A stretch of 64,000 nt of DNA from Syntrophales bacterium (GTDB taxonomy: Bacteria; Desulfobacterota; Syntrophia; Syntrophales; UBA8958): the NCBI GenBank assembly GCA_026417625.1, contig JAOACW010000003.1, positions 1-64,000 of the forward strand, given 5' to 3'. This document shows, in pieces, positions 36,537-44,297 of the stretch; within the stretch, counting starts at the first letter, position 1; each line of letters begins with the position of its first letter. Both the position numbers and the translations under genes were made by a program. The notes under the pieces were generated by a model. The model saw only the letters and a program-made list of their open reading frames with translations, was not told where the DNA came from and searched no databases.

Positions 36537-36557
36537 CAGAAAAGGGAAAGGTGGTTT

Positions 36558-37214
36558 TCAGCCTTTCCATCCGTATTCGCCTATAAGGTCCACGAAACGG
36601 CATCCACAGAGGTGTTCTTTAATTATATCATCGGAGTTTTCCGATTTTTTTGTTATCTTTATGAGCTCCTGCGAGAACCTTCCACCAACAGGGATGACCA
36701 TTCTCCCCCCAGTGACCAGCTGTTCCACTAAGGTTTTGGGGATACGTGGCGCTCCTGCGGTGACTATTATCGCATCAAAAGGGGCTTCCTCTTTCCAGCC
36801 GAGTGTGCCATCCCCCACCCTTATAGCAACGTTATAGTAACCAAGCTGGTCGAGTATCTTTCTGGCTGCATTTGCCAGGGATGCAATTCTTTCAATACTG
36901 AATACGGAATCGCAGAGTTCAGCCAGAATAGCTGTCTGGTAACCTGAACCAGTGCCGATCTCGAGCACCTTTTCCTTCCCCGTGAGGGCGAGGGCTTCTG
37001 TCATTAGAGCAACTATATATGGTTGAGATATGGTTTGCCCTTCTCCAATTGGGAGGGGATTGTCGTTATAAGCTTGATCTGCAAGGGCTTCCTCAACAAA
37101 GAGATGTCGGGGAATTTTTTCCATTGCAGAAAGTACCCTCTCATCCCTTATGCCCCGGGCCCTGATCTGTGTTTCTACCATTTTTTGGCGCTGTTTTCGG
37201 AATCGGTCAATCAT
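36558..37214 (-). CDS. pcm: Protein-L-isoaspartate O-methyltransferase
   Basis: Repairs isoaspartyl residues in aged proteins using S-adenosylmethionine. The SAM-binding [18 protein letters not shown] (near residue 80), the [15 protein letters not shown] segment and [13 protein letters not shown] are typical. 218 residues. It starts 2 bp after the coiled-coil gene and precedes the NlpD-like gene, a conserved pairing. Confidence 0.95.
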   Translation of the reverse strand: MIDRFRKQRQKMVETQIRARGIRDERVLSAMEKIPRHLFVEEALADQAYNDNPLPIGEGQTISQPYIVALMTEALALTGKEKVLEIGTGSGYQTAILAELCDSVFSIERIASLANAARKILDQLGYYNVAIRVGDGTLGWKEEAPFDAIIVTAGAPRIPKTLVEQLVTGGRMVIPVGGRFSQELIKITKKSENSDDIIKEHLCGCRFVDLIGEYGWKG

Positions 37215-37216
37215 TA

Positions 37217-37600
37217 TTATTTTTTTTCAATGTATCTCATTTTCGGTGGTATCTTATAAATCTCTTCTACTCTGTGGTGGCGTCGAAAACCCAGGGCCTC
37301 TCTCGTTACAATTAAATAGTAGTAGCGTAGTTTGGCGTATTCCCTCTGCTTATTGTATACTTGTATATCGCGATTAATCGCTTCGATTATCTTTCCCCTC
37401 AATTCTTTTACTTCTAGATCGCTATTCGCATGGATTTCTTCTAGCTTCTCGAGAGCTAGTTTTCTTTCCTTGATAATTTCTTCAATTTGTTTGAGCTTTA
37501 AAAGGGCTTCGTCTAATTTTGAACCTGTACGGCCGAGGACCTCCGCTTTTTCTTTTAGAATTTCTTCCTGGATTTTCTCCTCTGGAGACTTGTCTGTCAT
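37217..37600 (-). CDS. Small coiled-coil protein of unknown function
   Basis: 127 residues, highly charged, almost entirely predicted helix. A coiled coil is suggested for residues 8-65 by leucine and isoleucine repeats ([20 protein letters not shown]). The C-terminus has an unusual aromatic and basic patch ([20 protein letters not shown]). No signal peptide or known domain. It is the first gene of the pcm operon and is transcribed away from the permuted phosphoglycerate mutase. A real gene by its tight 2-bp spacing to pcm. Confidence 0.65.
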   Translation of the reverse strand: MTDKSPEEKIQEEILKEKAEVLGRTGSKLDEALLKLKQIEEIIKERKLALEKLEEIHANSDLEVKELRGKIIEAINRDIQVYNKQREYAKLRYYYLIVTREALGFRRHHRVEEIYKIPPKMRYIEKK

Positions 37601-37652
37601 TTTACATTATGATTTTTTTAAGATTACTAACATTTTATAGTGGAACGTTCAA

Positions 37653-37682
37653 CCCCAAAACTCATTCTTCACTCTTTTGGGG
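37653..37682. repeat. Perfect 8-bp inverted repeat in the divergent gap
   Basis: CCCCAAAA (37653-37660) and TTTTGGGG (37675-37682) flank a 14-base spacer between the coiled-coil gene and the phosphoglycerate mutase gene. No T-run follows on either strand, so an operator or leader hairpin is more likely than a terminator. Confidence 0.5.
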
Positions 37683-37728
37683 ATCTGTTGTATTGCAAAA
37701 TAAAACTTTGAGGAATCTTTGGTGGGTT

Positions 37729-39312
37729 ATGGTGTCTTTTCACTCTAAGTGTGCAATGGCTGACGCAGTTAAAAGAGCTTACATGATGGGAGAAGAAGAT
37801 GAAACGCTTGAGCCGCGGGTGCTCGTAGGGGATTCAGGTCCTTTAGGACGAGTTAGGGATGGTGACGCAGTTATTTTTTATAATATAAGAGGGGAGAGGG
37901 AGATAGAACTAACAAGGTGTTTTGTGGATAGAAATTTCGATGTTTTCCCCATTGTCAAGTTTAATGATCTACTATTCGCTACAATGATAGAGTATGCACC
38001 AGAGCTGCCAGTAGAGGTTATTTTCCCAAGCGAAGGGCCAATCTGTGAAACACTATGTGAAGTTTTGTCCATTGCCGGCAAGAGGCAGGTCAAGATCACG
38101 GAAGCCGAAAAGGCTATTCACATAGGTTATTTTTTTAATGGTAAGAGATGGGAACATTTTGAGGGAGAGGATCGAATTATAGTTCCTACGAGGAAGGATG
38201 TGGTTCTTTTCGATGAGGCACCAGAAATGTCTATTCATGGAATAATTGAGAAAACGTTAGGGGTCCTCGAAGATTCTATTTACGACTTTATTGTGGTTAA
38301 CTTTCCGAATGTGGATGTAGTAGGACACGTGGAGAACAGAGAAGCGATTTTGAAGGCTGTAGAAGCGGTTGATAAAGCGACAGGTACACTTGTCGAAGCG
38401 GCAAAGCAACAGGGAGTATGGGTAGTCATAACAGCTGATCACGGTACCGTGGAAAAATGGTTATATCCCGATGGAAGTGTTGACACGGGACACACGGATA
38501 GTCCTGTACCGTTTATCATTGTCCCGCCCTCTGGTATTGTAGATGTCATACCTGAAGGGTCTCTGATTGATGTGGCTCCAACGGTTCTAAGCTTGTTTGG
38601 TCTTGAGAAGCCCCGCTTAATGACGGGTAGGTCGCTTATTAGAGGCTCCTACGGATGTTCTGGTTTTAAGTGTATTTTGATGATAATACTCGATGGATGG
38701 GGATATCGGAAAGGGAAAAAGGGTAATCTCATTGCATCCGCCCACACTCCTGTTATGGATCATCTCTTGAACAGCTATCCTTTTTCACTGCTTAAGGCAG
38801 CGGGCGAATATGTGGGACTACCCCCTGGCACTGTAGGAAATTCTGAGGCTGGTCATCTCCACTTGGGTGCGGGGAGAGTGATTCTATCGGACCGCCTCAA
38901 AATTGACAGATCGGTGGAGCGGGGTCATATTTACAAGAATGAAACCCTCAAGAGGATAATGGCTGCTGTAAAGGAAAGAGCATCGGCGCTACATCTTATG
39001 GGTATAGTTTCTTTTTTCAGTTCCCATGGTTCACTTAAACATCTTTATGCTCTGTTGGAAATGGCAAAACAGGAGGGTATTGAAAAAGTGTACATCCATG
39101 CTATGCTGGGAAGGAGGGGAGAGCTGCCAGAGAGTGGGACGCGGTACATCCGTGATCTGGAAATGTTTTGCAAAAAGATAGGTGTGGGTAAAGTAGTGTC
39201 CGTGATTGGTCGCTACTGGTCATTAGACAGGGAGGAGAATTGGGATCGTATTGAAAAGACGTACAGAATGTTAGTCTATGGTGAGGGTTTTCCCGTTTTT
39301 GAATCAAATTAA
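37729..39312 (+). CDS. gpmI: Circularly permuted cofactor-independent phosphoglycerate mutase
   Basis: Predicted to interconvert 3- and 2-phosphoglycerate. Normal iPGM order is reversed: residues 9-304 match the usual C-terminal part (DGDAVIFYNIRGERE, EAEKAIHIGYFFNG, NFPNVDVVGH, ITADHGT, TGHT, MTGRSLI), then a linker of about 8 residues, then residues 314-524 match the usual N-terminal part (MIILDGWGY, VGNSEAGH, GRYWSLDREENWDR). Metal and nucleophile residues are kept: D196, H200, D237, H238, H255, D322, S372. Substrate residues R54, R57, K128, H433, R495 and R501 are also kept, but the usual DGRD reads GRRG (461-464). Length 527 is close to normal iPGM. Start is ATG 37729 or 37756; an open frame continues upstream but overlaps the divergent gene and lacks homology. 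Confidence 0.88.
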   Translation: MVSFHSKCAMADAVKRAYMMGEEDETLEPRVLVGDSGPLGRVRDGDAVIFYNIRGEREIELTRCFVDRNFDVFPIVKFNDLLFATMIEYAPELPVEVIFPSEGPICETLCEVLSIAGKRQVKITEAEKAIHIGYFFNGKRWEHFEGEDRIIVPTRKDVVLFDEAPEMSIHGIIEKTLGVLEDSIYDFIVVNFPNVDVVGHVENREAILKAVEAVDKATGTLVEAAKQQGVWVVITADHGTVEKWLYPDGSVDTGHTDSPVPFIIVPPSGIVDVIPEGSLIDVAPTVLSLFGLEKPRLMTGRSLIRGSYGCSGFKCILMIILDGWGYRKGKKGNLIASAHTPVMDHLLNSYPFSLLKAAGEYVGLPPGTVGNSEAGHLHLGAGRVILSDRLKIDRSVERGHIYKNETLKRIMAAVKERASALHLMGIVSFFSSHGSLKHLYALLEMAKQEGIEKVYIHAMLGRRGELPESGTRYIRDLEMFCKKIGVGKVVSVIGRYWSLDREENWDRIEKTYRMLVYGEGFPVFESN

Positions 39313-39332
39313 ATTATCGAAGGGGTGAAACG

Positions 39333-39863
39333 GTGGAGTTTAAAGTTGGAAAAGCGGTGATTTCACTTGTTCAGGGTGATATTACCAAAGAGGAGACAGA
39401 GGCAATTGTAAACGCGGCAAATTCCAGCCTTGCTGTTGGTGGGGGGGTAGATGGAGCCATCCATCGCGCTGGCGGGCCGGCTATCATGGAGGAATGCAGA
39501 AAGATTGGAGGTTGTCCTACGGGACAGGCTGTTATTACCACTGGGGGGAATTTAAAAGCGCGTTACGTGATACATGCCGTTGGTCCCGTTTATCAAGGGG
39601 GGAACAAGGGGGAAGCAGAGCTTTTGAGTAGTGCCTATCGCTCGAGTTTAAAAATTGCGCAGGAGAGGAACCTTAAGAGCGTTGCATTTCCTGCTATTAG
39701 CACAGGAGCTTATGGCTATCCCGTGGATGAGGCAGCCCGGATCGCTCTTAAGACAGTTATTGAGTTTCTTAGGGAACACGAAGGTATTGAGCTGGTCAGG
39801 TTTGTTCTGTTTGATAAAAAGACGTACGATGTTTTCGTTTCAGAACTCTCAAAGTTGATTTGA
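39333..39863 (+). CDS. Macro domain protein (YmdB-like ADP-ribosyl/O-acetyl-ADP-ribose hydrolase)
   Basis: Single macro domain, 176 residues, expected to bind ADP-ribose and hydrolyse O-acetyl-ADP-ribose or mono-ADP-ribosyl groups. The catalytic-loop region VNAANSSLAVGGGVDGAIHRAGG and the second loop PAISTGAYGYP are intact. Start is GTG 39333 with AGGGG eleven bases upstream. It lies 20 bp after the permuted phosphoglycerate mutase and overlaps the 3' end of the convergent endonuclease III-like gene by 15 bp. Confidence 0.93.
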   Translation: MEFKVGKAVISLVQGDITKEETEAIVNAANSSLAVGGGVDGAIHRAGGPAIMEECRKIGGCPTGQAVITTGGNLKARYVIHAVGPVYQGGNKGEAELLSSAYRSSLKIAQERNLKSVAFPAISTGAYGYPVDEAARIALKTVIEFLREHEGIELVRFVLFDKKTYDVFVSELSKLI

Positions 39864-40538
39864 AGGCAGGAGGTCATTTAGGGGACAACTTTCACATTTA
39901 GGTTTCTTATTGCAGTACTGTTTGCCTGTCTCTACGAGAAGGGCGTGGTATTGTTTGAAGAGCTGGGCATCTAGGGGCAAGTTTTCCGTAAATAGCAATT
40001 GAAGAGTTCTATAGGGTGTATTTTCTGGCATTATTTTGTGTCTATCCAGTATCCGTCGGGTATACGAGTCGATTACAAAAACTGGTTTCTCACCTGCATA
40101 TAGAAGAATGCTGTCTGCTGTTTCGTCACCAATGCCTTTGATTTGGAGGAGCTTTGAGCGAAGAACAGGGGCATTTTCTTCAAACATCTTCTCTAACCTT
40201 CCTTCGTAGTGTTCGTAGAGCCAGTGCACAAAATTTTTTAACCTTATAGCTTTTACGTTGTAGAACCCGGCAGGGCGGATGAGATTTTTAAGCCTTTCGA
40301 GGGAGATATCCAGGAGTGACTGGGGGAATAAGACTTCGTGTTTCTTGAGATTTGTTATGGCTTTTTCCACGTTACTCCACGCGGTATTTTGCGTAAGTAT
40401 AGCACCTACTATTATCTCTATTTTAGAGTCTCCAGGCCACCAGTGAAGATTTCCAAAGTGCGCATCCATCCTATTAAAGGCGACATTGATCCACCTTTTT
40501 ATCTTTTGACTCTCTGACATGGTTCTGGAGAACCTCAA
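39849..40538 (-). CDS. Endonuclease III-like DNA glycosylase (HhH-GPD)
   Basis: Base-excision-repair glycosylase. The helix-hairpin-helix LLQIKGIGDETADSILLYAG and the following catalytic aspartate in VFVIDSYTRR are clear. In EndoIII the HhH is followed by Lys for beta-elimination; here the aligned position is in DETADS, so a monofunctional glycosylase is more likely. The C-terminal iron-sulfur motif is reduced: C-x5-C-x2-C, with leucine at the fourth cysteine. This fits MagIII-like 3-methyladenine glycosylases rather than classic Nth. 229 residues; it lies 5 bp after degP. Confidence 0.85.
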   Translation of the reverse strand: MRFSRTMSESQKIKRWINVAFNRMDAHFGNLHWWPGDSKIEIIVGAILTQNTAWSNVEKAITNLKKHEVLFPQSLLDISLERLKNLIRPAGFYNVKAIRLKNFVHWLYEHYEGRLEKMFEENAPVLRSKLLQIKGIGDETADSILLYAGEKPVFVIDSYTRRILDRHKIMPENTPYRTLQLLFTENLPLDAQLFKQYHALLVETGKQYCNKKPKCESCPLNDLLPSNQL

Positions 40539-40543
40539 GAGGT

Positions 40544-42013
40544 CTATCTTTTCAGGACTACGTAGAAGGTTGCCGATCCTCTCTGTATGCGCAACATTAC
40601 TGATTTTTTGGCCGCCGGTTTTGATATCTCCCGGTTGTATTCTTTTGTGGAATTAACTTTCACTTTGTTCACTTCAAGTATGACGTCACCAGGTTGGATT
40701 CCCACTTCGTCTGCGATACTGTGCCTTTTCACTTTGACTACAACTACTCCACTTTTTCTAGAGATGCCGAAGTATTGGGCGATTTCCGGTGAAATGTCCT
40801 CCACTATTAATCCCAAATCATCCTTTGTACCCTTAGAGATAACTAATTCAGGGTGTTCCGGTCTTTCGGCCACCACAACGTTCACTGTGAGTTCCTTACC
40901 ATCCCTAAGTACTTTGACGTTTATAGTTTCACCAACACGACAAGATGCGATTATTAAAAGCAATTCGTGGGAATTTTTTATTTTTTTGCCGTTGATCTCT
41001 GTAACTATATCTCCGGCTTTCAAGCCGGCCCGTTCGGCTGGCTCACCTTGAAAAACTTCCGAGATTATTGCACCTCTGTTTTCTTTTAGATTTAAGGCAC
41101 GGGCTATGTCATCGGTTACATCCTGGACTGAAATGCCGAGCCAACCGCGGGTCACTTTGCCCTTCGATTTCAAGTCCGCAAGGATGTTCTTTGCCATGTT
41201 TATGGGGATCGCGAAACCTATGCCCTGGGCATTGGCGACTATCGCTGTGTTGATACCTACGACCTTACCTTCCATGTTAAAAAGTGGACCCCCGCTGTTT
41301 CCGGGGTTAATGGAAGCATCGGTTTGAATAAAATCATCGTACGGTCCTGCTCCAATTACGCGCCCTTTAGCGCTTACTATGCCGGCTGTAACTGTGTGTT
41401 CTAGACCGAAGGGATTTCCGATGGCGATTACCCACTCACCTACACGGAGTTTATCCGAGTCTCCCAATTCTGCTACAGGCAACGTCTCACGAGGCTTGAT
41501 TTTTATGAGAGCTATATCTGTTTTGGAATCACGGCCAATGATCTTGGCCTCGTATTCCTGTCCGTTAGACAGTTTTACAATTATTTTGTCAGCTCGCTCC
41601 ACAACGTGATTATTCGTGAATATGTATCCATCGGAGCTTATGATGAATCCTGAACCTAGACTGTGTTGTTTGAATTGACGTCTAGGTACGTCGCCAAAAA
41701 ACCGTTCGAAAAATTCATCGCCGAAAAAGAATTTATCAAAAGGGAAATCCCAGAAAGGAGAAGGGTAACGGCGTTCCTTTATGATCTTGGTTGTGCTTAT
41801 ATTTACCACCACAGGCTTTACTTTTTCGGCGAGATCGGCAAAAGACAGGGGCCTGCTACTGTCCCCAGATATAGCCGAAGCTGACTGAACATCAGGGCCT
41901 ACTGGAGTCTGGAAGGTTGATCGGAGAACCTCAACAAGGGACACAATAGTGAACCCAACGAGGCACGCCAGTAGAAACATCAAAAAGGTAGTTTTTTTAT
42001 TGCGCTGAGACAT
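40544..42013 (-). CDS. degP: DegP/HtrA-family (Do) periplasmic serine protease
   Basis: Periplasmic protease and chaperone for misfolded envelope proteins. 489 residues: an N-terminal hydrophobic segment (11-28), the trypsin-like domain with triad H136 (TNNHVV), D166 (KTDIAL) and S240 (GNSGGP), then two PDZ domains (about 285-375 and 400-485), as in Do proteases. It is likely membrane-tethered or secreted. A promoter with consensus -35 lies directly upstream. The gene is followed after 5 bp by the endonuclease III-like gene. Confidence 0.95.
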   Translation of the reverse strand: MSQRNKKTTFLMFLLACLVGFTIVSLVEVLRSTFQTPVGPDVQSASAISGDSSRPLSFADLAEKVKPVVVNISTTKIIKERRYPSPFWDFPFDKFFFGDEFFERFFGDVPRRQFKQHSLGSGFIISSDGYIFTNNHVVERADKIIVKLSNGQEYEAKIIGRDSKTDIALIKIKPRETLPVAELGDSDKLRVGEWVIAIGNPFGLEHTVTAGIVSAKGRVIGAGPYDDFIQTDASINPGNSGGPLFNMEGKVVGINTAIVANAQGIGFAIPINMAKNILADLKSKGKVTRGWLGISVQDVTDDIARALNLKENRGAIISEVFQGEPAERAGLKAGDIVTEINGKKIKNSHELLLIIASCRVGETINVKVLRDGKELTVNVVVAERPEHPELVISKGTKDDLGLIVEDISPEIAQYFGISRKSGVVVVKVKRHSIADEVGIQPGDVILEVNKVKVNSTKEYNREISKPAAKKSVMLRIQRGSATFYVVLKR

Positions 42014-42054
42014 ACTGTTATTTTCCTCACCAGCAGATAAATATATTTAAACAA

Positions 42055-42082
42055 AATATATGCACGTTACTTGGCATGTCAA
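42055..42082 (-). promoter_or_regulatory. Candidate sigma-70 promoter of degP
   Basis: On the minus strand TTGACA (42077-42082) and TATATT (42055-42060) are 16 bp apart, 41 bp upstream of the ATG. No sigma-E-like pattern was recognised. Confidence 0.65.
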
Positions 42083-42100
42083 ATACTCATATATTTGTTT

Positions 42101-42904
42101 TCATTTTTCTCGAACCACTGGGTTAGTAAGACTACCAAGGTGTTCGATCGATACCGTCACTGTATCCCCCTCTTTCAGAAAGACGGCTGGTGTTCTCGTG
42201 AAACCTACGCCTTCGGGAGTTCCTGTGAGAATGACGGTTCCTGGAAGCAGGGTTAGGGAACGACTCAAGTCTGATACAATCGCAGGGATGGAGAACAAAA
42301 GTTCGGCTGTGGAGGCATCCTGCATAACCTTTCCGTTTAGTATTGTTTGAATTCTCAAATTGTGAATATTTTCTATCTCGTCTTTAGTAACAAGGAAAGG
42401 ACCTAAGGAACAAAAGGTATCAAAACTCTTACCCCTAGTCCACTGTCCCTCCTGTTTTTCGAATTGCCAATCTCTTGCACTAATGTCATTTGCACACGTA
42501 AATCCCAAAACATAATCCATTGCTTCCGAAGGATTTACGTTTTTTGCACGCCGGCCTATAACGACAGCCAGTTCACCTTCGAAATCTACCTTTTCCGGGC
42601 CAGCCAATGGGAGTAATATGGGGTCATTGTGGCCGATGACGCTGGTTGTGGCTTTCATGAATACAACTGGACTTACAGGCTTAGCTGTGCCTGTTTCTTC
42701 CGCGTGTTTTCCGTAACTGAATGCCAGGGCAAACACGTTAGGAGGTAGCACGGGGGGTAGCAACTTTGTTATACTATATTTTTTATTTGTTACCTTCCAA
42801 TCCCCGAAAATGTCACCTTCGATGATGTATGCGTATCCCGGATTTTCTGGATCAACTGTTCCCAAGAATACTTTACTCTTTGATTCAAAACGGCATATTT
42901 TCAT
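42101..42904 (-). CDS. Fumarylacetoacetate hydrolase family protein
   Basis: Metal-dependent hydrolase or decarboxylase of a 2-oxo acid or acylpyruvate-like substrate. The conserved FEGELAVVIGRRAKNV metal-binding segment, GFTCANDISARDWQ and the C-terminal GTVILTGTPEGVGFTR are present. I choose ATG 42904 (267 residues, MKICRFESKSKV) over a TTG 39 bp upstream because homologues begin there. Exact substrate unknown. It is divergent from mlaE. Confidence 0.88.
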   Translation of the reverse strand: MKICRFESKSKVFLGTVDPENPGYAYIIEGDIFGDWKVTNKKYSITKLLPPVLPPNVFALAFSYGKHAEETGTAKPVSPVVFMKATTSVIGHNDPILLPLAGPEKVDFEGELAVVIGRRAKNVNPSEAMDYVLGFTCANDISARDWQFEKQEGQWTRGKSFDTFCSLGPFLVTKDEIENIHNLRIQTILNGKVMQDASTAELLFSIPAIVSDLSRSLTLLPGTVILTGTPEGVGFTRTPAVFLKEGDTVTVSIEHLGSLTNPVVREK

Positions 42905-43002
42905 GTTCGTGTGCCCTATAGATGGTTTTTCCAGTTTCGTCAATGAATTCTTAGGTGCCGTTTGCCAATCGAGGGGCGATATGGTAATGATTCATAAATT
43001 AT

Positions 43003-43827
43003 TTGGTTAAGTTGGGGTCTGGCGTAGTGAGAGACTTGATTGAAAATGTGGGAAAGGGGGCTATAAGCTTCGGCCAATTATGGTACGAAACCTTCTTTTT
43101 TTCTATTTTAGTTTTGCGCCGAATGATATCGCCTGGAACGTATAATAGTGCTGTTTGGATGGTGTTGATTAACCAGATTTACTTTACTTCTATCCAGATT
43201 TTGCCGCTTTTTTTATTTGTCTCTGTCATTTTTGGGATTGTTTTTATTGGTTTTCTGGGACATTATCTGAGGGAGATAGGGCTCTTTGGATTTTTTGGTC
43301 ATATGTTGATGGTTTTCGTCGTTAGGGAGTTTGCACCGTTTATTACTGTCTTGCTTGTTGCCCTTCGTTCAGGGTCGGCTATCAATACGGAGATGGCGGT
43401 TATGAAGGTCAACAGAGAAATAAAATCTTTGGAGTTATTTGGTATTGATCCTCTGAACTACCTCTACGTGCCTCGAGTATTGAGTGGGATAATTTCCATC
43501 TTGCTCCTCAGTGCTATATTCTCCATAGTGGTCATTGTCAGTGGTATCTTCTTTTCGAATGTGTTTTTCGATATGAGTATAAGCGACTATACTTCCATAT
43601 TGGTGGAATCGGCGTCTTTTACCGATATTTTGGTGATGTTTGTTAAGTGCGCCATCTTTGGATTTTTTATAGTTTTGATTCCCCTTCGTTTCGGTTTGCA
43701 AGCAACCCAGGAGTTGACCAGTATTCCCATTTCAGTGTTGAATGGTATGATAAATGTGTTCATTGCAATAGTTTTTATTGAGGTGTTCTCATTAATTCTC
43801 GGATCCTTGCTAGAAAAGTTGAGCTGA
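43003..43827 (+). CDS. mlaE: MlaE-family ABC transporter permease
   Basis: Inner-membrane permease of a phospholipid or hydrophobic-compound transporter between inner and outer membranes. About 274 residues with five to six hydrophobic segments. The MlaE core is clear: FVVREFAPFITVLLVALRSG (near residue 108), AINTEMAVMKVNREIKSLELFGIDP and the YLYVPRVLSGII stretch. The start codon is uncertain (TTG at 43003, or GTG at 43027). First gene of a compact mla operon. Confidence 0.9.
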   Translation: MVKLGSGVVRDLIENVGKGAISFGQLWYETFFFSILVLRRMISPGTYNSAVWMVLINQIYFTSIQILPLFLFVSVIFGIVFIGFLGHYLREIGLFGFFGHMLMVFVVREFAPFITVLLVALRSGSAINTEMAVMKVNREIKSLELFGIDPLNYLYVPRVLSGIISILLLSAIFSIVVIVSGIFFSNVFFDMSISDYTSILVESASFTDILVMFVKCAIFGFFIVLIPLRFGLQATQELTSIPISVLNGMINVFIAIVFIEVFSLILGSLLEKLS

Positions 43828-43904
43828 AGCTTTTTGACAACGAAGAGTCTCTGGATCAGGCTCTTAAGGAGATTTTAGAAGAAAGACCGCCCAATCTTGG
43901 TCTG

Positions 43905-44297
43905 GTGTCACTGGACGCGCCTCTTATTTCTAATCTGAATGTGATTGACAATATCGCACTTATCCTTCAGTATCATGGGAAAATGTCCCAGAAGCACGCG
44001 TATGCGGAGGTAATGAGATATCTTGCGGTTTTAGGTTTAGAGGGGATTGCGGGAATACGCAACAGTTTCCTGAATGACAGGGAGAGATTCGCTGTGATGT
44101 TACTGAGGGCTGTTATGGTTCATGAAAATTACGTAGTGATCGATAGGCCTTTTAAAATAATGCCCAGTTTGGTTGATTGTAGATATGTTATTGAGTTACT
44201 AAAAAAAATCGATGATCGACTGCATAGGTGTTTGATTATGGATTATTCATGGAACGAGGGCCGATACATGGGGATTGAAATATGTCCAGAGAGCTAA
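43905..44297 (+). CDS. Degenerate MlaF-like ABC ATPase (no Walker A)
   Basis: Occupies the MlaF position between mlaE and mlaD but is only about 130 residues. It aligns with the middle of ABC ATPases: LISNLNVIDNIALILQYHGKM matches the segment after the Q-loop, then a helical domain. Key motifs are absent: no Walker A, the LSGGQ signature is replaced by NSFLNDRERFAV (53-64), and the Walker B end reads VVIDRPF, with Arg for the catalytic Glu at 81. The frame is open upstream to 43782 without ATG, GTG or TTG. It overlaps mlaD by 16 bp and has no internal stop, arguing for a maintained gene rather than decay. A structural pseudo-ATPase is the best guess. Confidence 0.65.
   Translation: MSLDAPLISNLNVIDNIALILQYHGKMSQKHAYAEVMRYLAVLGLEGIAGIRNSFLNDRERFAVMLLRAVMVHENYVVIDRPFKIMPSLVDCRYVIELLKKIDDRLHRCLIMDYSWNEGRYMGIEICPES

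Noticed and set aside
37519-37728. N-terminal extension of the phosphoglycerate mutase frame
   Set aside because: The frame is open but overlaps the divergent coiled-coil gene, includes the inverted repeat and shows no homology; the protein is complete from 37729 or 37756.
37729-39312. Tandem duplication or fusion of two partial phosphoglycerate mutase genes
   Set aside because: No part of iPGM occurs twice and none is missing, and the total length equals one enzyme. A circular permutation explains it better.
43905-44297. Simple pseudogene reading of the degenerate ATPase
   Set aside because: No stop codons, frame preserved, overlap with mlaD and a coherent sequence argue for a kept gene, although decay cannot be excluded without relatives.
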